Shown here one piece after another: positions 57,795 to 64,000 of a DNA stretch of 64,000 bases. Both the position numbers and the translations under genes were made by a program. Within the stretch, counting starts at the first letter, position 1. The number at the start of each line of letters is the position of its first letter. The DNA is from Gliomastix tumulicola (taxonomy: Eukaryota > Ascomycota > Sordariomycetes > Hypocreales > Bionectriaceae), in assembly GCA_001599755.1 (NCBI GenBank), contig BCHX01000004.1, forward strand, positions 4,278,001 through 4,342,000, in the 5' to 3' direction. The notes beneath the pieces are model-generated. The model worked only from the letters and a program-made list of their open reading frames with translations. It was not told where the DNA came from and searched no databases.

Positions 57795-59036
57795 ATGCAC
57801 AATCGGCACCCAAACCAGGTGCGCTCCGCCTGCGAGCGCTGCCGCCGCCAAAAGCTCCGATGCTCCCGCCAGAGCGGCTCTCCTCCCTCCTCTACTTCCT
57901 CGGCGTCCTCTGTCGACGAGCCCTGCGCCCGCTGCGCCAGGCTCGGAGTCTCCTGCCAGCAGGGCCTTCAGCGTAAAGTCGGCCGGCCGACCAGGAAAGA
58001 CGCTCATGGGGCTGTGTTGTCGCGGGTCGAGACAGTGGAGGATCGAGAAAGTCCGGTGTTAAATCACATCGCCACGCCGTCTACAACGCCTCCAGCAGAT
58101 GCCATCACTGTTCCCACAATCGACGACGAGTTCATCTTGTACCAGACGGATCTCAGCTGCGACTTCCAGTGGACGCCTCCCGACTCCTACGTCGATGTTG
58201 ATCCGGCGCTGAGCCTCCTCGACATGGACCTGTTCCGCCCAATGGCTCTGGACAGTCAACTCACCATCCCGGACCCCAAGGCCTGGACTCCCGTATCCGT
58301 CTCGGCCCTGACCTCTCAGTTTGCCGCTCTCTCCAAGGTCAACGTCGAGCTCCATACGGTATGGATAGCTCTCAGCACCGCCGCCCCGGGCCAGATCACC
58401 CTCAGCAGCCTCATCGAATGCGGGCCCCTCGACGGGGAGACGCAGACGGACCAGCAGCTCTCCAACATCCGAGAAAACCTCGTCATCCGGATCCTAGACG
58501 CCCTCAAGTCCTACCTCGACACCCTCAAGGCCCTCGACCGCCGTCTGGGCCAGGCCGCCGCCCTGGGCCCTTGCCCGCCAGTCCTCGACTCCCCCACTGC
58601 CTATCTCGCCATCTCCTGCCTGACGCACGTCGTCCGCTGTCTTGAGATCGCCCTCGGTGTCGTGGAGACCTGTCTCTCTGACTTCTCTTCTCCCTTCGTC
58701 TTCGTAAGTGGCACCGAGGGCGGCGGCAGCGGCGGCGACGACGACGTGCAGGGGTTCTTCACCTCGGGCGTCTTCTACACCGAGCTTCTGCGCCACCAGC
58801 TAGTCCAGATGTTCGGCCTCCTGGGTGTGCCCGTGCCTAGCCACGAGCGCAGGCCGGGAAGGACGACATTGGGCCGGACTGGCCTGCTTGCCGAGACGAG
58901 ATGCAGGAAGTTGGTCAACGAGGAGATGGGGGTTGTGACATCCGAGTACGGAGAGGAGTGGACGGCAAGGCCCGCTGGTTTATTCGGAAAGCTCGATACG
59001 TGCAAGGATCTCTTCCTCGAGCGATACCAGACGTGA
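57795..59036 (+). CDS. Zn(II)2Cys6 transcription factor with an extended zinc-cluster loop
   Basis: Single exon, 413 aa; nuclear fungal-type regulator. The zinc cluster is near the N-terminus: C13-x2-C16-x6-C23-x20-C44-x2-C47-x6-C54 (ACERCRRQKLRC ... CARCARLGVSC). The Ser-rich loop of 20 residues between the third and fourth cysteines exceeds the usual 5-12. A basic linker follows (QRKVGRPTRKD), then a divergent body with acidic activation-like stretches. A helix-rich part (LDSPTAYLAISCLTHVVRCLEIALGVVETCL) resembles the middle region of AflR-type cluster regulators. No fungal_trans domain is obvious. Located beside an MFS pump and a hydrolase, it may control them. Confidence 0.85.
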   Translation: MHNRHPNQVRSACERCRRQKLRCSRQSGSPPSSTSSASSVDEPCARCARLGVSCQQGLQRKVGRPTRKDAHGAVLSRVETVEDRESPVLNHIATPSTTPPADAITVPTIDDEFILYQTDLSCDFQWTPPDSYVDVDPALSLLDMDLFRPMALDSQLTIPDPKAWTPVSVSALTSQFAALSKVNVELHTVWIALSTAAPGQITLSSLIECGPLDGETQTDQQLSNIRENLVIRILDALKSYLDTLKALDRRLGQAAALGPCPPVLDSPTAYLAISCLTHVVRCLEIALGVVETCLSDFSSPFVFVSGTEGGGSGGDDDVQGFFTSGVFYTELLRHQLVQMFGLLGVPVPSHERRPGRTTLGRTGLLAETRCRKLVNEEMGVVTSEYGEEWTARPAGLFGKLDTCKDLFLERYQT

Positions 59037-59074
59037 CAAACAGCAGCTGATTTTTCTCGCAATCTCTGCCTACT

Positions 59075-59098
59075 TATCTATCTATCTATCTATCTATA
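59075..59098 (+). repeat. (TATC)n tetranucleotide microsatellite
   Basis: About five TATC/CTAT units between the convergent ends of the Zn2Cys6 and AA8 genes. Confidence 0.85.
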
Positions 59099-59126
59099 TA
59101 TACATGGCAAGCGGCCTCCCTCCTTC

Positions 59127-59826
59127 TCAAGCAGGAATCACATCCTCGAACCCCTCCGCCTGCGCCTCGGCGAGACTCACGGCAAAGAAGCCCGTCGTCG
59201 AGTGCACCGTCAGCCCGCTCTCCGGATCCGCCGGGTCGTCGACGGCCGTTATGCTCGCCGCCCACGCGAACGGTGCGGCCGTGGCGGCCGGGTCCAGGGC
59301 GACGTCGGTGCCCGCCGGGTTCGTCCACTGGCTGCAGCCGGCACAGTGGACGGTGGCCTTCCAGTGCGTCCCGTTGGCGCTGGATGCCTCCTCGAGGACG
59401 GTGAGGGTCTGGTTGGGGTCGATCCCGGGGGCCGCGTACACTCTGTCTTGGTGGTCAGTCGCCCATATTCATGTGTGTCTTTTGAACAATCTCTGAAAGA
59501 AGAGGCTAGTCATGGGGGGGGAAGGCTCACTCGCTAACACGACCAGAAGCAACGACACCCTCCCCATTCGCCCAGCCGATCGTCAAGGGGCCGTTGGTCA
59601 TGGAGCTCGACCACGCGATGCCCGCCCAGCCAAACTCAACGGGCGCCACTATCTGCACAATCGTGTCGAAGCCCTCGGCCGCGTCGGGCGGAATGGCAAT
59701 TCTGTACGTGACGCCCGACGTTGTCGTCGTCGACTGGAAGCACAGGTCGCTCAGGTCTGGGTCGCAGAACTCCTGCGCCGCCGAGACGAGGGCGGCCCCG
59801 AGGGTGAGGAGAGAGACGGAGCGCAT
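59127..59826 (-). CDS. Secreted AA8 iron-reductase cytochrome b domain (CDH-cyt-like), stand-alone
   Basis: Extracellular haem b cytochrome of the type found at the N-terminus of cellobiose dehydrogenase. Two exons: 59826-59531 and 59442-59127, 203 aa. Signal peptide 1-17 (MRSVSLLTLGAALVSAA). The family pattern is present: VTYRIAIPPD, then the haem-ligand Met76 in GWAGIAWSSSMTNGPLTIGW, the disulphide pair C132/C135 in THWKATVHCAGCSQW, and the axial ligand His179 in LTVHSTTGFFAV. There is no flavin dehydrogenase, CBM1 or GPI-type hydrophobic tail, so it is a free electron-transfer domain. Such proteins may pass electrons to LPMOs or iron; the partner here is unknown. Confidence 0.9.
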
Positions 59827-60719
59827 ATTTGATACTGGGGATTTTCTCTGAAAAGAAGAATGAGGGACTGTTTATCCAGGTCGAGGGGTGTAAGAGTCGT
59901 TGTAGACAAAGCTTGGTTGGTTTGAACAGATGTCAGAGAGACCAACAGCGAGCCGTATTTGTATTTATACGAGTATGGCCTGCAAACAGTCGTGAATCAA
60001 CCACATTGTCGATCCCAAGCAGACACCTCCTGCCTGTTTTCCCACAAGTATACCAGGTCTTTAGTCACTCCGAACTCTAGAAGGGACTTGCATTCCCCGT
60101 CATCGTCGCCTGACATGATCATCCCAATCATTCTGTAACTTGCTCGCCCGGGAGACCAGTCCTCCGTGATGTTTAAGGCATACCTTCCTGGACAACTAGC
60201 CTATTCACACTCATCCCTTCTCCATCCAAGCCGACGGAGCGTTATTAATTGGAAGCATCTTACTGGCTGGCCCTGACGATCACCGGGGATCGAAAGCTGC
60301 ACGTTGAAGATCTCACGCCCGTTCAAGTAAGACGGGGGGCCTCCCCTGTCGCTAGCTCTAATTGACATCTTCTCACACAATGCCGGCCTCCTACTTTTAG
60401 TTTCTCGGGACGACGTCCCGCAATGCCTATGAGGTGCAGACTACAGTATGATTATGCGGCTTGTGCTGAAGATCCCTTCCTTTCGAGGTCACCGGAACGA
60501 TGTCGGAACGGGAACGAGGGGGCATGGACAATTTGGGAAGCGCATTCCTCGACAATGGACGATCATGGTGTGAGATTGAAATGCTAGATGAGAACCGTCA
60601 GTGATGGTAGCCTATCCTTGCCGATGCGCGCAAATGAGGAGCGCTTGCATTCGTCACATCTCCTGACCCAAGTAGTAAATAGCAATACTTCTCTTTAAGG
60701 TATACCAAAGTTCGTATCG
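59827..60719. other. Intergenic: AA8 promoter side
   Basis: 893 bp containing the AA8 promoter and the 3' flank of the 2EXR gene remnant. No other gene seen. Confidence 0.5.
59961..59969 (-). promoter_or_regulatory. TATA box of the AA8 gene
   Basis: Minus-strand TATAAATAC about 135 bp before the ATG at 59826. Confidence 0.5.
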
Positions 60720-61080
60720 TTACTCATTATCATACTCCCAGTCAGCCTTCCAAGTTGCCCATTTGCCAGCCTCACGGCTAGCAGCACCCAGGTACACCCA
60801 GATCAGCCTCCTGGCTGTCCCATGTCTCGTGTTGCTCTCAGAGCTTCTAAACTCGGGGCTCATGCCCACGTGGATGACGAGGGGACGATCGTCGACGGCG
60901 CTTATGATGGCTGTCGCTGGCGAGAGTATCTGGGCTATCGACCACGTCCCACTTGACTCCCAGGATGCCAAACCGCACCTTCTCGGGCTCTGTGTGTCGA
61001 GTGTGCCGAGTGGCTTTGGTGTACTGGACGTATCGTTCTGCTACCCATTTGGTCACATCGAGGACTCCGGGGTCGACGTT
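60720..61080 (-). pseudogene. Possible decayed 3' part of the 2EXR gene
   Basis: Downstream of the in-frame TAG (61081-61083) the same frame continues with coding-like sequence (NVDPGVLDVTKWVAERYVQYTKAT... EKVRFGILGVKWD) for about 130 bases. It then degenerates while an adjacent frame takes over (SIAQILSPATAIISAVDDRPLVIHVGMSPEF...) and runs to TAA at 60720-60722. No intron with good donor and acceptor repairs the frame change near 60955. This is best explained as remnant C-terminal coding sequence after a nonsense change and a frameshift, or as a sequencing artefact. Confidence 0.45.
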
Positions 61081-62113
61081 CTAGGTCGTCTCGTCTGCCT
61101 CGATGAAGGTTTTGCCTCGACAAGTGAACTTTTGAGGGGTTTGGCCACCTAATCCCAGCATGAATATATTCGTGGGTGCACTGATTCCGCCATTAACGGG
61201 GTTTCCACGTACCTTTAAGCACAGGCCTTGATGACGAGGGACTAGGCCGGCTACTCTGAAGGAGATGATCCTCCTCGAGCTTAGGGCGCATCAGGTAGTC
61301 CACGATCCAAACCTGCCTCAGGTTGGGGAAGCATCGAGCCAGGAACTGGTAGAGATGCCGAGGATAGTGGCCCATGTCCCTAGGATCTGTATGCACCCAG
61401 AAGCAGACCGGGCAGATGTGGTCACCCCTAGGCATCTTCCAGACGTGGTTGAATCGCACAGCCACCTGGACGATGCGGTCGAGCTCAGCGCAGACCGGCT
61501 GAACACTGAAGCCTGCCCCATTGTAGCGGTCGGGCTCGTTGATGTAGTTGATAAAGAAGACATCCTCTGCCGGGTTCACCGAGAGAATGTCGTACCAGCG
61601 ATTCCGAAACACGTTTCTGCTCTTGAGGAAAGTCTGTATGAATGCCCCCGAGTTCTGAGAGACAACGCGCAGCTTTTGTATCTGCTCCCTGACGATCATG
61701 TAATTTGACTTGTCTCCTTTGGCCTGGGAGGTGACCGGCTCCAGGGTGCAGGGTGCTTGTGTGAGCGTCTCCGGCTCCAGAGCGACTTCTTCCATGACGG
61801 TCCACGGGGCGACCAATGGGGAGACAAGCCAGTGAAAGGCGCTCTCGGTCGTCTCGGGCACGAGGTTCATGAAGTTGATGCCCGGCTCTGCTAGGGTCTG
61901 CTCCCAGATCGCGTCCTGCGTCTCTACAGGGAGAAAAGGGAATAGGTGGAACGGGCGGAGGGTCGGGGGGATATCGAACTTGAGGGTGCTTGGAGGAGAG
62001 ACCTCGCGTGCAGCTTCACGCCGGTGCGCGCTCGATTGTTCTAGGCTGGCAGCATCTTCGTCGGGGTCGGGGATCTCGGGGAGAGGGGTGGTGATGACCT
62101 CTTCTTGCTGCAT
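61081..62113 (-). CDS. 2EXR-domain protein (F-box-like), probably truncated
   Basis: Two exons: 62113-61213 and 61148-61081, 322 aa, with a 64-nt intron (gtacgt ... attag). After a disordered N-terminus comes RPFHLFPFLPVETQDAIWEQTL, the LPxExxxxIW start of the fungal 2EXR family, an F-box-like module expanded in filamentous fungi with no known biochemical role. Conserved-looking later parts are KLRVVSQNSGAFIQTFL, NRWYDILSVNPAEDVFFINY, IVQVAVRFNHVWKM, and FPNLRQVWIVDYLMRPK. The spliced exon 2 (GQTPQKFTCRGKTFIEADETT) ends in a TAG that appears to interrupt longer ancestral coding sequence. Without splicing the frame would stop six residues after the donor (61193). Confidence 0.65.
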
Positions 62114-62523
62114 CGTCGCGAGGCCACGGCAGGTTGAGTAGCGGTTGGGCGAGAATGAGTCGGGAGAGTTAGCTGGCTCAAGACGTCAAGGGAGACAAAT
62201 ATTCAGAATAATACACTCAGAGGCAAAGTATGATAAGCACCACGCGTGACCCAGTGATGAGTGGACGGGAGAGGCGCGAGAGGATGGTGCTAGGTGAGAA
62301 CGCAGGAAGTTGACGGATCTTTCACTCTCTCAAAAGCTTGAGACTTTAGGAGTGGAGAGGGGCAAATTTGGAGGCAGGTGCAGCCCTGAAGAGGAATCCG
62401 TAAAACGTGGAAGGTGCGCCAATGAGAGACAGTCAAGCAGGCAAAAATGCGCCTGCCTTTCGAATCTCGTTTTCAATTTCCAAAAGAATGCGGTTTTAGC
62501 ACCAATACCTTAGTACCAGTATT

Positions 62524-62546
62524 ACTACTACTATTGTAGTAGTAGT
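62524..62546. repeat. Perfect ACT/AGT trinucleotide inverted repeat
   Basis: Left arm 62524-62533 and right arm 62537-62546 are exact reverse complements (10 bp each) around a TTG spacer; can extrude a hairpin. Confidence 0.85.
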
Positions 62547-62715
62547 TTTCAATCAGATACGTTTCACGAAGCTTCACAGCTTCATCACACAGAAGTACCT
62601 ATGTCGTAGACACTTATCAATGCATATAGGTATCACTGTTGAAGCCTCAGCCACTTGGCCCACCTTCCCCACGAACCAAACATGAGAAGCACCGCCAAAC
62701 TTATAACATACAGTT

Positions 62716-63230
62716 CTACTTCGAAGTCAGCATGTTCTGACGACTACTTGCACCTCTAATGGATTTACTGGCTTCAATAACTTTATCCATGAAATCGTTT
62801 ATAGAGTCGCGAAATAAAATGTCAGTGTCAACAGGTTTACTTTTCTCAATGTCTGGGACATTCACTCCTTTATAATGATTTTCCATTATGCTGTCTGTGA
62901 AGAAGTGCCCCTGTATCTGTCCTTCCTCGGCCACATTGTGATTCTTCAGTAGCTATTCAGCAACTCGTCACATGGTTGTCCATTAGCCATAATTAGTTTA
63001 ATATCCTTGTCAACATTGTCGAGATCTAAGGCGGTGATGTTGTGCGGACGTTGCGAAATAACTTGTCCGTCAAAGGGCTTGTCTGGCCCGATACATCGGA
63101 GTCCTAGGCTTTGAAAGGATACCTTTAGATGCTGCACCTTAGTTTCTTTATACACTACTCGTGAGTGAAGCCTTCGCGCACGACAGATCAGCTTTGATCT
63201 TTAACACATGTCTGTGATTTTTTACCAAGT
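62716..63230 (-). pseudogene. Unrecognised coding-like fragments in two frames
   Basis: On the minus strand an open stretch without ATG runs from about 63230 to TGA-equivalent stop at 62946 and reads like protein (VYKETKVQHLKVSFQSLGLR, then NITALDLDNVDKDIKLIMANG). A second frame continues from about 62934 to 62716 (YKGVNVPDIEKSKPVDTDIL). Mixed-charge, non-repetitive composition differs from random shadow ORFs. I do not recognise the family; it may be a broken gene. Confidence 0.3.
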
Positions 63231-63264
63231 CTTTTACACTGGCCGCTCCTCCTCCTTATACCCC

Positions 63265-63566
63265 GGCCAATTCCACCACCCACCTCTCCTTCTTCTCTAC
63301 CAACGGAGCGACTCCGAGCTGCTTCTGCTGCTTACTGGAGGGAATTCTGGCACACGCTAAGATTTCCTTACACGTTCGTGGCTGTTGCTGTCAACATGAA
63401 GGAGCAGCCTGAGGAATGGGAGTGTGGCTACATGGCCTTACGACATGCCGTCGTGACGATTCGACGCATTGGCAACCTGAGTGGCCTCGCCGACCGTACA
63501 ATGTCTGAGATGAAATACCTCGGTGCCAGCCTCCAAGGCCCAAAGCAGCTTGAAATCCCAAGTTAA
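63265..63566 (+). pseudogene. Possible Ulp1-like cysteine protease fragment
   Basis: An open frame without a clear start reads through AAYWREFWHTLRFPYTFV to EQPEEWECGYMALRHAVVTIRRI and stops at TAA 63564-63566. The Q-x-x-x-W-x-C-G-Y-x-A pattern resembles the catalytic Gln/Cys segment of Ulp1-family (C48) peptidases, which occur in fungal transposon-associated ORFs. The upstream His and Asp of a triad are not visible, so this is a fragment at best. Confidence 0.35.
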
Positions 63567-64000
63567 CACCCTTGGACCGCTAACCTTGGCCAGAGATAAA
63601 AGACCGATGATGGCTACCACGAGATCCCCCGAAGACTGCGCGGGCGACTGTCCCGAGCGTCGCTGGGTACTGCCGAGCACATAAAACACAAGGATTGGGT
63701 GGTCTCGCGCGTTTGCGTAGCAGAAAGCCGGCTCGTTTCAGCTTGCAAGGTTTCGTGGTGGAACATACCCTACCCGCTAGTTATGTGTTCTTCGTCCATG
63801 GTGCTACTAGATCGACCATGCCCGTTTTTGTCTTAGGTTATGTTGTGTAACACATCTCGGAATCACGACATATGAAAGGACATTTGGAAGATCACATAAG
63901 TAGCGATTGATTTCACGAATAATGCAACGACATCAAAGAAGCACATGCTCATCCTCTCACCACATAAAAGCACATGATAAATAGATTCCTAGGGGGTACA

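Larger units (their letters stand above)
62114..64000. other. AT-richer terminal region with ORF fragments
   Basis: No complete gene. Holds the 2EXR promoter, a trinucleotide dyad (62524-62546), two minus-strand ORF fragments without ATG starts (62946-63230 and 62716-62934, different frames) and one plus-strand fragment (about 63265-63566). The base composition drops toward AT compared with the flanking genes, as in relic mobile DNA. Confidence 0.5.

Overview
The window is nuclear DNA of a filamentous ascomycete (Pezizomycotina). The genes carry short spliceosomal introns of roughly 50-100 nt with GTAAGT/GTACGT-type donors, and the protein set is typical of moulds: a BrlA-type conidiation regulator, GH12 and GH35 secreted glycosidases, an AA8 haem domain, an Rdp1/SAD-1-type RNA-dependent RNA polymerase, Zn(II)2Cys6 and 2EXR proteins, and the two-domain fungal Ade2. 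I lean to Sordariomycetes on general gene content, but that is inference and the class is not settled by the sequence alone. No rRNA, tRNA, CRISPR array or intact transposon was recognised.

Layout. 1-6.4 kb: 3' end of an unknown Q-rich gene, glutamate decarboxylase, a convergent DHA1-type MFS transporter, and a Cys-free secreted hydrophobic protein. 6.4-9.3 kb: gene-poor. 9.3-24.9 kb: a dense housekeeping block of Atg27, acetylornithine aminotransferase (Arg8), ubiquitin C-terminal hydrolase, the SAGA subunit Spt20, phosphoribosylaminoimidazole carboxylase (Ade2), a Pex22-like peroxin and eIF2B gamma. 24.9-34.6 kb: a developmental-regulator landscape, with brlA flanked by 5.5 kb upstream and 3.1 kb downstream of DNA without credible genes; the proximal leader holds a four-codon upstream ORF and AbaA-type CATTCY motifs. 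34.6-49.3 kb: an F-box/LRR-like protein, GH12 endoglucanase, a nine-exon GH35 beta-galactosidase, the RNA-dependent RNA polymerase and a small membrane-anchored Gly/Ser-rich protein. 51.5-59.8 kb: an accessory-looking run of an acetate-transporter-family protein, an alpha/beta hydrolase carrying a duplicated EthD-like module, a DHA2 MFS transporter, a Zn(II)2Cys6 regulator with an unusually long zinc-cluster loop, and a stand-alone secreted AA8 cytochrome domain. 59.8-64 kb: a 2EXR protein whose 3' end looks decayed (in-frame stop plus frame change), then AT-richer DNA with ORF fragments, one resembling the catalytic end of a Ulp1-like cysteine protease.

Genes that could act together: the hydrolase, DHA2 transporter and Zn(II)2Cys6 factor lie head-to-tail on one strand with gaps of about 0.5 kb and may form a small catabolic or metabolite module. 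GH12 and GH35 are convergent plant-cell-wall enzymes; with xyloglucan they would act on backbone and side chains respectively. The remaining genes are independent core functions. All gene models were spliced by eye from reading frame, donor/acceptor sequence and family conservation; phases were checked arithmetically.
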